Source: UBA10324 sp038326325 (GTDB taxonomy: Bacteria; Bacteroidota; Bacteroidia; Chitinophagales; UBA10324). From it: 64,000 nucleotides of DNA. The position numbers were made by a program, and so were the translations under genes. Of this stretch, positions 32,722 to 41,483 are shown piece after piece. The stretch lies in NCBI GenBank assembly GCA_038326325.1, contig JBBQJW010000008.1, forward strand, positions 1 through 64,000, given 5' to 3'. The stretch's first letter is position 1, and each line of letters opens with the position of its first letter. The notes under the pieces are model-generated. The model saw nothing but the letters and a program-made list of their open reading frames with translations. It was not told the origin of the DNA and made no database searches.

Positions 32722-33669
32722 ATGTCATTATCAGAAATCGAAACAAAAGTTAAAATTTTCGCAGGCACAGCTTCTGAATACCTCGCAAAGGAAATTGCTG
32801 AGGAATACGGTACTGAGTTAGGGGACGCAAAACTTTATCGTTTCAATGATGGCGAAATGCAACCAGTGATTAACGAGAGTATTCGTGGCGATTATGTATT
32901 TATTGTTCAAAGCACTTTCGCCCCTGCTGATAATCTGATGGAATTGTTGCTAATGATGGATTCTGCGAGAAGAGCTTCAGCCGAATATATTACTGCTGTT
33001 ATTCCTTATTTCGGTTATGCGCGCCAGGATAGAAAAGATAAACCGCGAGTTTCAATTGCAAGTAAAATGGTTGCAAATCTTTTGACAGCTGCAGGAGCGG
33101 ATAGAGTAATGACTATGGATTTACACGCTCCGCAAATTCAAGGATTCTTTGATATTCCCGTTGATCATTTAGAGAGCAATACGATTTTTATTCCATACTT
33201 ACATGAATTGAATTTGCCGAATATGACTTTTGCGTCACCTGATGTTGGAAGTACAAATCGTGCACGAATTCTTGCTCAGCATTTCGAGAAGGAAATGGTA
33301 ATCGTTGACAAGCATCGCAAGCGTCCGGGGGAAATTGCAGGTATGACTTTGATTGGAGATGTGAAAGGACGAAATGTGATTCTGGTTGATGATATTATTG
33401 ACACAGCAACCACTCTTTGTAATGCTGCTGCGTTGTTAATTGATAAGGGAGCAAGCAGTGTTCGCGCTATGTGCACTCATCCTGTTCTTTCAGGAAGTGC
33501 AATTGATAAAGTTGAAAATTCTAAATTGACGGAACTTGTGGTGTGTAACACTATTCCACTTGCCCGTGAATCGTCAAAAATAAAAGTGCTTTCGGTTGCG
33601 CCGTTGTTTGCTTCGGCCATCCGCAACATGCACGAACACAAATCAATCAGTTCATTATTCATCAATTAA
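32722..33669 (+). CDS. prs: Ribose-phosphate pyrophosphokinase
   Basis: 315 aa. Makes PRPP from ribose 5-phosphate and ATP for nucleotide, His and Trp synthesis. Signatures: RFNDGEMQPVINESIRG near the N-terminus, YFGYARQDRKDKPRVSI (flexible ATP-binding loop), DLHAPQIQGFFDIPVDHL and the PRPP-binding loop VILVDDIIDTATT. It is followed by rplY after 16 nt, an arrangement seen in many bacteria (prs-ctc-pth). Confidence 0.98.
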   Translation: MSLSEIETKVKIFAGTASEYLAKEIAEEYGTELGDAKLYRFNDGEMQPVINESIRGDYVFIVQSTFAPADNLMELLLMMDSARRASAEYITAVIPYFGYARQDRKDKPRVSIASKMVANLLTAAGADRVMTMDLHAPQIQGFFDIPVDHLESNTIFIPYLHELNLPNMTFASPDVGSTNRARILAQHFEKEMVIVDKHRKRPGEIAGMTLIGDVKGRNVILVDDIIDTATTLCNAAALLIDKGASSVRAMCTHPVLSGSAIDKVENSKLTELVVCNTIPLARESSKIKVLSVAPLFASAIRNMHEHKSISSLFIN

Positions 33670-33685
33670 GTAAATTCAATTAAAA

Positions 33686-34336
33686 ATGAAATCAATAGTT
33701 ATCGAAGGAACACTTCGCGAAAATTCAGGAAAAAAATTATCGAAAGATTTAAGGAAGAACAACGAGGTTCCCTGTAACATTAACGGTGTAGAAAATTTTG
33801 TTTTCTCAGCTCCGGTAAAATCATTCAAGAGTTTAGTTTACTCGCCTGATTTTCACACTGCAACCATTAAGCTCGGAGATAAAGAAGTAAACTGTGTAAT
33901 TCAGGAATTACAATTTCATCCTGTAACAGATGAACTAGTTCACATTGATTTTCTGGAAATTATTCCGGGTAAAACTTTGATAGTTGAAATTCCATTACGA
34001 CTGAACGGAACTCCGAAAGGAGCGAAGGATGGTGGAAAAATTACTCAGCGTATTAAAAAGTTGAGAGTGAAAACAACTCCTGATAAATTGGTTGATCGAA
34101 TTGATATCAATATCGAAAACATTGACCTCGGAAAATCAATTCGTGTTGGCGAAATGAAATTGGAGGGCATGGAAATTCTGAATGCCTCACACATTCCTGT
34201 TGTTTCAGTTTTAATTCCTCGTGCAATTAAAGAAGAAACTCCAACTGCTGCTGCACCAGTTGCTGCTGCTGCTGCCGCACCTGCTGCCGGAGCTGCTGCA
34301 CCTGCCGCTGCTAAACCTGCCGCAAAAAAGAAATAA
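33686..34336 (+). CDS. rplY: 50S ribosomal protein L25 (general stress Ctc form)
   Basis: 216 aa. N-terminal 5S rRNA-binding domain (IEGTLRENSGKKLSKDLRKN, VIQELQFHPVTDELVHIDFL) followed by the longer Ctc/TL5 C-terminal beta domain (LIVEIPLRLNGTPKGAKDGG). It ends in an Ala-rich tail of about 30 residues with terminal Lys residues, another unstructured tail on a ribosomal protein in this genome. Confidence 0.96.
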   Translation: MKSIVIEGTLRENSGKKLSKDLRKNNEVPCNINGVENFVFSAPVKSFKSLVYSPDFHTATIKLGDKEVNCVIQELQFHPVTDELVHIDFLEIIPGKTLIVEIPLRLNGTPKGAKDGGKITQRIKKLRVKTTPDKLVDRIDINIENIDLGKSIRVGEMKLEGMEILNASHIPVVSVLIPRAIKEETPTAAAPVAAAAAAPAAGAAAPAAAKPAAKKK

Positions 34337-34343
34337 TAATTAA

Positions 34344-34910
34344 GTGAAATACCTGGTAGCGGGTCTCGGAAATATCGGCGATGAATACGCCAACACCAGA
34401 CACAACATTGGGTTCAAGATAGTGGAAGCACTTGCTGAAGAAGCAGGTGCTTCTTTTATTTTGGAGCGGCTTGCTTTTCATACTTCTTATAAATGGAAAG
34501 GAAAAAATATCCATCTTATTAAGCCAACTACTTATATGAATGAGAGTGGAAAGGCAATTCGTTACTGGATGAATGAATTGGATATTCCTATTGAAAGATT
34601 AATTGTAGTAGTTGATGATTTAGCAATTCCATTCGGGCAATTAAGAGTGCGCGCAAAAGGAAGCGACGGTGGACACAATGGTCTTACAAGTATTCAACAA
34701 AATTTAAACACTACGGTTTATCCGCGTGTGCGATTCGGAATCGGAAGTGAATTCAGAAAAGGTTCGCAGGTAAATTATGTTTTGGGTGAATGGAATTCAG
34801 ACGAGAAAAAAGTTCTCGCAGAAAAAATTAAAGATGCCGCTGAAGCAGTGAAAAATATAATGAGCATCGGACTGGAGCGTGCAATGAATATTGGTAATAC
34901 TCTCAAATAG
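34344..34910 (+). CDS. pth: Peptidyl-tRNA hydrolase
   Basis: 188 aa. Recycles tRNA from dropped-off peptidyl-tRNA. Start is GTG at 34344, 7 nt after rplY; the conserved LVAGLGNIGDEYANTRHNIGF begins right there and contains the catalytic His (TRHN). Also present: LIKPTTYMNESGKAI, VVVDDLAIPFGQLRVRAKGS-DGGHNGLTS, and RFGIGS. Confidence 0.97.
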   Translation: MKYLVAGLGNIGDEYANTRHNIGFKIVEALAEEAGASFILERLAFHTSYKWKGKNIHLIKPTTYMNESGKAIRYWMNELDIPIERLIVVVDDLAIPFGQLRVRAKGSDGGHNGLTSIQQNLNTTVYPRVRFGIGSEFRKGSQVNYVLGEWNSDEKKVLAEKIKDAAEAVKNIMSIGLERAMNIGNTLK

Positions 34911-34974
34911 TATTCTTCTTTTTGTCCCACTACTTACTTGATTATTTTTAGCAATTCAAAATTGTAAAAAGCGA

Positions 34975-35586
34975 ATGAAAATTTTTTGTATCGGAAGAAA
35001 TTATGCAGAGCATGCAAAAGAGTTGAACAACGAAGTGCCGGATGCACCAGTAATTTTTATGAAACCGCAAACTGCATTGTTGCAAAATAATCGTCCGTTT
35101 TATTTTCCTGACTTCACCAAGGATTTGCATTACGAAACCGAAATCGTTTTAAAAATTGGCAAGAACGGAAAAAATGTTCCGCCCCAATTTGCCGGAGCAT
35201 ACATCGATGCTGTAACAGTCGGAATTGATTTCACTGCGCGCGATTTGCAATCGAAACAAAAAGCAAAAGGATTGCCTTGGGAAATTTCAAAAGCATTTGA
35301 TCACTCAGCTGTTGTCGGAAAATGGATTCCAAGAGTCGAAATAAAAAAACTCGATAACATTAATTTCTGTATGTATCAGAATAAAGCACTGAAGCAAAAG
35401 GGCAACACAAAGGATTTAATTTTCCCGATGGAAAAAGTAATCTCTTACATTTCTGAATTCTTCACTCTACAAAAGGGAGATTTGCTTTTTACAGGAACTC
35501 CTGTTGGTGTTGGCCAGGTTCAAATCGGAGATAAGATTGAAGCGTTTATTGAGAATGACAGTTTATTAGAATTTGAAATAAAATGA
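34975..35586 (+). CDS. Fumarylacetoacetate hydrolase family protein
   Basis: 203 aa. Single-domain member of the FAH/HpcE superfamily, which act on C-C bonds of acylpyruvates or related compounds. Metal ligands are visible: the Glu pair in HYETEIVLKI and Asp in GIDFTARDLQ; other signatures are CIGRNYAEHAKEL at the N-terminus and FTGTPVGVGQVQ-IGD near the end. Substrate unknown; fumarylpyruvate and oxaloacetate-tautomerase relatives are of this size. Confidence 0.88.
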   Translation: MKIFCIGRNYAEHAKELNNEVPDAPVIFMKPQTALLQNNRPFYFPDFTKDLHYETEIVLKIGKNGKNVPPQFAGAYIDAVTVGIDFTARDLQSKQKAKGLPWEISKAFDHSAVVGKWIPRVEIKKLDNINFCMYQNKALKQKGNTKDLIFPMEKVISYISEFFTLQKGDLLFTGTPVGVGQVQIGDKIEAFIENDSLLEFEIK

Positions 35587-35614
35587 AATTGATACTTTTG
35601 ATAAAAAGGAATTC

Positions 35615-35833
35615 ATGAAAAACTCAATTGATAAAATTCTAAAACTTCCAAAGGCTGAAAGAATTCTTATTGTAGAAACAATTTGGGAGAGCATCGCCAG
35701 CGAACCAGATGAAATTGAATGGAGCGATGAAGTAAAGAATGAATTAAACCGCCGTGAAAAATTATCCGCTTCAGGTAAAATGAAATCTTCTTCGTGGACT
35801 GAAGTGAAGAAGAGAATCAAATCGAAAATATGA
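35615..35833 (+). CDS. Antitoxin of the putative addiction-module (TIGR02574) family
   Basis: 72 aa. Pattern LPKAERILIVETIWESIASE with a later WSDEVKNELNRRE is characteristic of the small antitoxins that pair with ParE/RelE-type toxins. The stop codon overlaps the ATG of the next frame (ATGA-type, 35830-35833), as in intact modules, but the toxin downstream is truncated. Confidence 0.8.
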   Translation: MKNSIDKILKLPKAERILIVETIWESIASEPDEIEWSDEVKNELNRREKLSASGKMKSSSWTEVKKRIKSKI

Positions 35834-35997
35834 ATGAAATTATTTTCATAACCGAGGCTGCCGAAGAAGATTTGTTTGAAACAGTTTTGTGGTATGAAAA
35901 ACAAAAGAGTGGATTGGGTGAACAAGAAGAAATATTTTTCGCGTACTCAAAAAAAGAAACAAGAAGTAATTCTATTTATTTCTTTGTGACAACATAA
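35830..35997 (+). pseudogene. Truncated ParE/RelE-type toxin remnant
   Basis: 55 codons. The start, EIIFITEAAEEDLFETVLWY followed by EKQKSGLGEQ, matches the N-terminal helices of ParE/RelE family toxins (usually 90-100 aa). After about residue 38 the family sequence stops and a short unrelated Ser/Lys-rich end follows (KKETRSNSIYFFVTT). The central beta-sheet and catalytic/C-terminal residues are missing, so it is most likely inactive through an internal deletion. Confidence 0.7.
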
Positions 35998-36001
35998 CCG
36001 A

Positions 36002-38080
36002 ATGGAACTTTCAACCAAAAATTCAAAATCCGGAATCTCAATTGACTCGCATTACCTCAGAGCATTTGAACTAATGTGTTGTGCGAAGTATATGGCGCAG
36101 GTATATGAAGAGAATAGGCAGATTACAAAGTATGTCCACAGCACTTCACGCGGACACGAAGCCATTCAACTCGCCACTGCGTTTCAATTATTGCCTTGTG
36201 ATTTTGCATCGCCCTATTATCGAGATGAAAGTATGTTGCTTGGTATGGGTTGGGAGCCATACGAGTTGATGTTACAGTTGCTCGCAAAAAAAGATGACCC
36301 GTTTTCAGGTGGAAGAAGTTATTACTCGCATCCCTCTTCAAGAAGAAAAGACAGACCTGTAATTCCTCATCAAAGCAGCGCGACAGGTATGCAGGCGATT
36401 CCTGCAACAGGCATGGCGCAGGGAGTTCAGTACTCAGAGAAAAAAAATTTATTAAAGAGTGATGAGCCTCCAATCGTGTTGTGTTCGCTTGGCGATGGAA
36501 GTGTAACAGAAGGTGAAGTAAGTGAAGCATTTCAATTTGCAGTGCTCAAACAATTGCCGATAATTTATTTAGTGCAGGATAATGATTGGGGGATTTCTGT
36601 TTCGAGTGACGAAGCGCGTTGCATGGATGCTTACGAATATGCTGCAGGTTTCAAAGGCATGAAGCGCGTGCGAGTTGATGGCAGTGAATATCATCTAGCT
36701 TACAGTTGCATGAAGGATGCAATTGATTTTGTGCGCACACATCGAAAACCAATTTTGGTTCATGCGAAAGTTCCGCTTCTTGGTCATCATACTTCGGGTG
36801 TGCGAAAGGAGTGGTATCGAAGTGAAGAAGATTTAAAAAAACATTATCGCGACGATCCTTTTCCGAAACTCCGCAGTTTTTTATTGAAGATGGGAGTGGA
36901 GGAAAGTTGGCTGAACGAAACTGAAGAGAAAGCGAAAGAAAAAGTTTACAACGATTTCAAACGAGCTGTAGCCGCACCCGACCCGGAACCGGAAAGTGTA
37001 ACACTTCACGAATTTGCTGAAACAACTGTTACAGAAGAAAAAGGTGAGCGAACTCCGGCGGGAAAAGAAAAAGTGGTAATGGTTGATAGTGCGCTTCACG
37101 CAGTGGATGAAATATTAAAAGCAAATGAAGAGGCAATTTTTTTCGGACAGGATGTTGGAAGAAGATTAGGTGGTGTGTTTCGTGAGGCAGCAACACTTGC
37201 AGAGAAATATGGCGACGACAGAGTTTTCAATACCGCAATTCAGGAAGCATACCTTGTGGGTAGCACAGCAGGACTTAGTGCGGTGGGTGTAAAAGCAATT
37301 GTAGAAATTCAATTCGCAGATTATATATGGACTGGTGTGAATCAATTGGTAACTGAACTTTCGAAAAGTTGTTATCTCACAATGGGAAAATTTCCTGTAG
37401 GTACGGTGATTCGAATTCCCATTGGTGCTTATGGCGGAGGCGGTCCGTATCACAGCGGGTGTATTGAGTCGAGCATTCTTGCAGTGCGGGGAATAAAAGT
37501 TTGTTATCCGAGTAATGCCGCTGACATGAAAGGTTTAATGAAAGCCGCTTTCCTCGATCCTAATCCGGTGGTGATGTTCGAACACAAAGGATTGTATTGG
37601 AGTAAAGTTCCGGGAACGGACGAAGCAAAAACCATTGAGCCATCCGAAGATTATATTCTCCCACTCGGAAAGGCAAATATTATACAACTTGCAAGTGTAA
37701 CAGAAATTGAAAATACACTCACCATTATCACTTACGGTATGGGTGTTTACTGGGCGAAGAATGCAAGCAAAAATTTTCCCGGCTGTGTGGAGATTGTTGA
37801 CCTTCGCACACTCAATCCGCTCGACGAAGAAACTGTTACAGCATCTGTTCGCAAACATGGAAAATGTATCGTGCTCACCGAAGAACCGATTCAGAATTCT
37901 TTTGCAATGGCTCTCGCAGGAAAAATTTCTGAAACTTGTTTTCAGTCGCTTGACGCACCTGTAAAAACCATTGGCGCAAAACCTTTACCTGCTGTGGGTT
38001 TAAACTTAGTGTATGAAAAAGCCATGTTGCCCAATGCGGAAATTGTTGCGGAGGAAATTGGGAAGATGTTGAGGAGTTAA
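36002..38080 (+). CDS. Thiamine-dependent dehydrogenase E1, alpha and beta fused (2-oxoisovalerate type)
   Basis: 692 aa. Residues about 1-335 are the alpha subunit: STSRGHEAIQLATA, the thiamine-diphosphate motif LGDGSVTEGEVSEAF ending in QDNDWGISV. After a Pro/Glu-rich linker (about 335-355) the beta subunit follows: FFGQDVGRRLGGVFREAATL, VEIQFADYIWTGVNQLVTEL, PIGAYGGGGPYHSG. E1 decarboxylates 2-oxo acids and passes the acyl group to an E2 lipoyl protein, none of which is encoded here. The fused form is known in Bacteroidota and fits branched-chain 2-oxoacid dehydrogenase. The ATG lies 4 nt after the toxin remnant. Confidence 0.9.
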   Translation: MELSTKNSKSGISIDSHYLRAFELMCCAKYMAQVYEENRQITKYVHSTSRGHEAIQLATAFQLLPCDFASPYYRDESMLLGMGWEPYELMLQLLAKKDDPFSGGRSYYSHPSSRRKDRPVIPHQSSATGMQAIPATGMAQGVQYSEKKNLLKSDEPPIVLCSLGDGSVTEGEVSEAFQFAVLKQLPIIYLVQDNDWGISVSSDEARCMDAYEYAAGFKGMKRVRVDGSEYHLAYSCMKDAIDFVRTHRKPILVHAKVPLLGHHTSGVRKEWYRSEEDLKKHYRDDPFPKLRSFLLKMGVEESWLNETEEKAKEKVYNDFKRAVAAPDPEPESVTLHEFAETTVTEEKGERTPAGKEKVVMVDSALHAVDEILKANEEAIFFGQDVGRRLGGVFREAATLAEKYGDDRVFNTAIQEAYLVGSTAGLSAVGVKAIVEIQFADYIWTGVNQLVTELSKSCYLTMGKFPVGTVIRIPIGAYGGGGPYHSGCIESSILAVRGIKVCYPSNAADMKGLMKAAFLDPNPVVMFEHKGLYWSKVPGTDEAKTIEPSEDYILPLGKANIIQLASVTEIENTLTIITYGMGVYWAKNASKNFPGCVEIVDLRTLNPLDEETVTASVRKHGKCIVLTEEPIQNSFAMALAGKISETCFQSLDAPVKTIGAKPLPAVGLNLVYEKAMLPNAEIVAEEIGKMLRS

Positions 38081-38089
38081 ATTTTATTC

Positions 38090-39298
38090 ATGCGCTCAAA
38101 GAAAACAGAAAGGGATTTTTATGAGAATAAAAATTTTGTTATTCCTGAATGGGATGCAGGTTATATATATTCAAGTGTGAACCCAAATTATCTCAACAAG
38201 AAAGTAAAAAATTTTTACGAATATTTTAGGGAACAATTTTTTAAGGGAGAATATGTTGAGATCAATAAAAATTGGAGTTATTTATTTAATCTGTTTTATG
38301 AATTAATTGAAACATCAAGAGATGAGACTGAACTTTTGTTGACGCTAAACAAATTGGCAGTTCAATATCCTAAAATTTTAAACTATGTAAAGCGATTATA
38401 TTTTTACAGAGATATAAAAGGATATGAAGAAGGAACAACGAGACTTGCTGAGAAACTTTTATCGTTGGAATCAAAATATATTTTTAATGAAGAGACAATA
38501 AAACTGAGAAAGCAATTAGGTTCCACACAGTGCAGTCTCGAATTATTTCTGAGTGAATTATTTACCGAGAAACCATTATTAAAAATTAGAGGCGGTTCTT
38601 ATCTGAATAGAGTTACAGAGTATGGATTGAAAAATAAGAATTATCTCTTCGAAAGAATCGATAATTTTTTTGAGCAATACTATTTAGAAAATAAAAAATT
38701 CTTTCTTTCAGAATTCTATTTAGGGATAACAAAGGAAAATGTAAAAAATATTGACATTGAAAATTTGAAATCAAAGTTTTCTGATAAGGAAAAACTTGAA
38801 GAAATTATTAATTGGGAAAATCAATACTTTGAAATAAATAGTAGAAATAATCCTTTCTGTATTCGAGGATACCATTTAGCAGAAAGGAAATTTGAATTTA
38901 CGGTTAGCGAAATGATGAGAGGTTTTGAAAATGATTTGCGAAGTGAAAACAACCTGCCAAAAATCGGAGAAGGCTGGATAAGTGAAACGGAATTATTTTA
39001 CAAGATAAAGACTGAGTTCAAGAATCTCAATGTACTACAACACTATAAGCCAAAATGGCTCGGAAGACAACACTTTGATGTATTTATTCAAGAGTACAAT
39101 ATTGCAATCGAATATCAGGGAAAGCAACACTATGAGCCTGTTGAATTTTTCGGTGGAGAAAAAGCCTTTTTAAAAAATCAAGAACGAGATGTTCGAAAGA
39201 GAAATTTGTGTATTGAGAATAAATGCAAATTGATTTATGTTGATGAAGGTGAAAGCTGGGAAACCGTAAGAGATAAAATTGAAATTAATTTTTCGTGA
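38090..39298 (+). CDS. Protein with C-terminal PD-(D/E)XK-type nuclease domain
   Basis: 402 aa. The last about 80 residues read like a restriction-endonuclease-like fold: FDVFIQEYNIAIEYQGKQHY (Asp, then E-x-Q as the variant of the E-x-K pair), followed by FLKNQERDVRKRNLC and LIYVDEGESW. This is the pattern of Vsr/DUF559-like nucleases. The first about 300 residues are helical, Lys/Glu-rich and not recognised; they could be a sensor or TerB-N-like part. Lower GC than the neighbours by eye, and no TGTWACA word from 37841 to 40179. It converges with a HEPN-like gene (15 bp apart), suggesting a small defence locus; that role is inference. Confidence 0.65.
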   Translation: MRSKKTERDFYENKNFVIPEWDAGYIYSSVNPNYLNKKVKNFYEYFREQFFKGEYVEINKNWSYLFNLFYELIETSRDETELLLTLNKLAVQYPKILNYVKRLYFYRDIKGYEEGTTRLAEKLLSLESKYIFNEETIKLRKQLGSTQCSLELFLSELFTEKPLLKIRGGSYLNRVTEYGLKNKNYLFERIDNFFEQYYLENKKFFLSEFYLGITKENVKNIDIENLKSKFSDKEKLEEIINWENQYFEINSRNNPFCIRGYHLAERKFEFTVSEMMRGFENDLRSENNLPKIGEGWISETELFYKIKTEFKNLNVLQHYKPKWLGRQHFDVFIQEYNIAIEYQGKQHYEPVEFFGGEKAFLKNQERDVRKRNLCIENKCKLIYVDEGESWETVRDKIEINFS

Positions 39299-39312
39299 AT
39301 TGCATTTTCAAT

Positions 39313-39996
39313 TTATTTTTTCTTTAGAGCTTCTATATTCGATTTAATAAACTCTGCGTCTCGTTCAGCACTTTTTTTAACATAAGAAGTGTTCTCTATT
39401 TTCCAAATTGTATTATGATAAGCCATACCATAAATTGATATTATTTCATAAGCGAAGTTCAGTAATCTCTCAGCTACATCAAAGTTAAAATTTAATTCAT
39501 CTCTCGCTTCATTATGGGCAACAACCTTATCTCTCAATAATTTTAAAATACTAACATCATTTTGAAAATTTTTGCCTTTGTATTTTTCAAGATAATATTG
39601 AGAAAGCAATTTAGGGAAAAGGCTTTTATCTATACTTGTCACTGCATTTATCAATTCATCGGGGCAATTATTTTCTTGGAGAAGCCTTTTAGTATTTGAT
39701 GTTTCAATTATTTGAACCGCTTTTGATGAATTTGATTGAAGCAATTTCAAAAAAGACAAGATACATCTGGTCGGATATTTTTTACTGGGATTATCAAATA
39801 CTTTTGCTAAAGCAAGAATAAAATTTATTTGAGCAGATTGTTGAGTGAAACTATAAAGGTCTTTAATGTATTTTTTCTGTTGCTGCAAGAAAATCTGTTC
39901 TCCCCCTACATACTGCCAAATGAGAATATTCCTTTCTGCAATGAATGTTTGGAAAACTAACCCCTTAATAAAACAATCATTTATTTCTTCAGTCAT
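39313..39996 (-). CDS. HEPN-like / AbiU2-like protein
   Basis: 227 aa, almost entirely helical. Near residues 160-170 it has LLRDKVVAHNEA: an R-x5-H motif of the HEPN type within the phrase RDKxxAH that is typical of AbiU2-like proteins. HEPN proteins are often RNases in abortive-infection and toxin systems. It is transcribed toward the nuclease gene, with 14 nt between the two stops. Start ATG at 39996. Confidence 0.6.
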   Translation of the reverse strand: MTEEINDCFIKGLVFQTFIAERNILIWQYVGGEQIFLQQQKKYIKDLYSFTQQSAQINFILALAKVFDNPSKKYPTRCILSFLKLLQSNSSKAVQIIETSNTKRLLQENNCPDELINAVTSIDKSLFPKLLSQYYLEKYKGKNFQNDVSILKLLRDKVVAHNEARDELNFNFDVAERLLNFAYEIISIYGMAYHNTIWKIENTSYVKKSAERDAEFIKSNIEALKKK

Positions 39997-40113
39997 TTAT
40001 CGCTGCAAAATAGCAAAGACAAAAAATTCACCATGATCCTTCACCAAGTATATACTAATAATTGAAGAGTTGTCAACCTTTGAAAAACTTGGCGACTCTA
40101 AAACTGAAAAATA

Positions 40114-40491
40114 TTATTTCGAAATCTTTTTCTTATCGAAGTAAGTCGCGATAGTAGAAAATAGAACTCCCGGCGCAACTGTAACAAATAAAATCAGGAA
40201 GAGCGGGTCTTTAGTATCGGCATAAAGCCAAAGCACAATTGCAACCACAGGCAATCGCACATAGATGACGGAGTTATATAATTTTTCAACTCTGAAATAA
40301 AATATATTCAGCACCATGATAGTAAAAGCGAGCATCGCGGCTCCAACCAACCGTGTCATATAAATGGAATAATTTCCATTCGAAAAATTATCGAGTAGAA
40401 ATTGTGGAATGAAAATCAGAACAAGGCAGCACGGAATCAGGTAACTGATTGGATATAAAAAACTCAGCCGTGTGTATTTTCTTGTTTCCAT
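40114..40491 (-). CDS. Small four-helix membrane protein, unknown
   Basis: About 125 aa from the ATG at 40491 (METRKYTRLSF); the longer frame to 40551 adds a Lys-rich, non-conserved-looking stretch. Four hydrophobic helices (about residues 10-30, 45-65, 75-92, 95-112) and a Lys-rich cytoplasmic end. Family not recognised. Confidence 0.55.
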   Translation of the reverse strand: METRKYTRLSFLYPISYLIPCCLVLIFIPQFLLDNFSNGNYSIYMTRLVGAAMLAFTIMVLNIFYFRVEKLYNSVIYVRLPVVAIVLWLYADTKDPLFLILFVTVAPGVLFSTIATYFDKKKISK

Positions 40492-40771
40492 TTTTTTGAA
40501 TTGAGTTATTAAAAGTATTTTATTTTTCTTGTCATCGTTGGTTAAACGCAAAGCGTCAATTTCATGGACGACCAGGCTGAATAATTATTTTAAGTCTCTG
40601 CTGAAACATTAAATCAAAAATCCAACTCAATCTTTTCGGTTTTCAATTAGAAAAAATTTCCTCATTACAATAGGCACATTTTTAAATCGGGATTTTAATG
40701 TAGGTCTAAAGGAATTTGTCCCGAACTTTATATTCAAAATTTTGGTGATACGGCCAATTTGTCCCCACCCC

Positions 40772-40808
40772 CAAAAAAAATCCCGTCTCGAAAATATCGA
40801 GGCGGGAT
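40772..40808 (-). terminator. Terminator of the leftward lipoprotein gene
   Basis: Stem ATCCCGTCTCGA / TCGAGGCGGGAT (40780-40808, one G/T pair), followed on the minus strand by eight T (40773-40780). Confidence 0.85.
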
Positions 40809-40834
40809 TTTATAAAATCGAAAAATGGAATTTA

Positions 40835-41251
40835 TTATTTCCGAACTAAAGAAATTGTTTGCGAATAATTTGATGCATCTAAAAGTGTATCGTTTCTGTT
40901 GTGTGATACAAAAGTCCATTTCTCAGAGTCTTTTGTAATTTCTGATACATTATAAATAGTGTTGTAAGCATCATTGCCTGCAATATTTGTAACAATCATT
41001 CGTGCAGCTTTTTTATCATAAGCCCAATTAAATCCGCTTTGATTTCCACCTGTGTCAACAACACTTGCTGAGCCGACATAAAAGGTGATTTGATTTATGG
41101 AAGTAATTGGGTCAATACCTGTAACAGTAATTACAGAAGTTGCAGTCCATGTACCACCTTTTAGCTGTAACAGTTGATAGGGGTTTTTACCGCACGAAAA
41201 AATAACAGTGGCAATTACTGCAAGAAATAAAAATTTAAAAGCTGTTTTCAT
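40835..41251 (-). CDS. Small lipoprotein, unknown
   Basis: 138 aa. Signal peptide with lipobox IFSC at about residues 17-20, followed by GKNPYQLLQLKGGTWTATSV. This resembles the small lipocalin-like/DUF-type lipoproteins of Bacteroidota in which GxWxxTxx begins the first strand. Function unknown. Its own terminator follows; it is divergent from the T9SS gene at 41484. Confidence 0.65.
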   Translation of the reverse strand: MKTAFKFLFLAVIATVIFSCGKNPYQLLQLKGGTWTATSVITVTGIDPITSINQITFYVGSASVVDTGGNQSGFNWAYDKKAARMIVTNIAGNDAYNTIYNVSEITKDSEKWTFVSHNRNDTLLDASNYSQTISLVRK

Positions 41252-41483
41252 TGGATAATATTTATTAAGGTTGTTTTTCCTACTTCAATAATAACAGAAA
41301 GATTTTCAGGTTTAAAATTTTTATTGAATATTCTGATAAATCAAACCCCTGACTTTTACTATACCAAGAGATGACCTAAAGATGAATTAAAAAATATTTT
41401 CGTGCTCACCCAACCTTTCCAACTGTTACTTTCGTGTAACACTTATGAATGCAATTTTTTAAAGACCCCCAAAACAAAAAATA

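Noticed and set aside
38090..39996. Claim that the lack of TGTWACA proves recent transfer of the nuclease/HEPN pair
   Set aside because: With one copy per about 630 bp, a gap of 2.3 kb is expected somewhere; the ribosomal gap is longer. Only suggestive.
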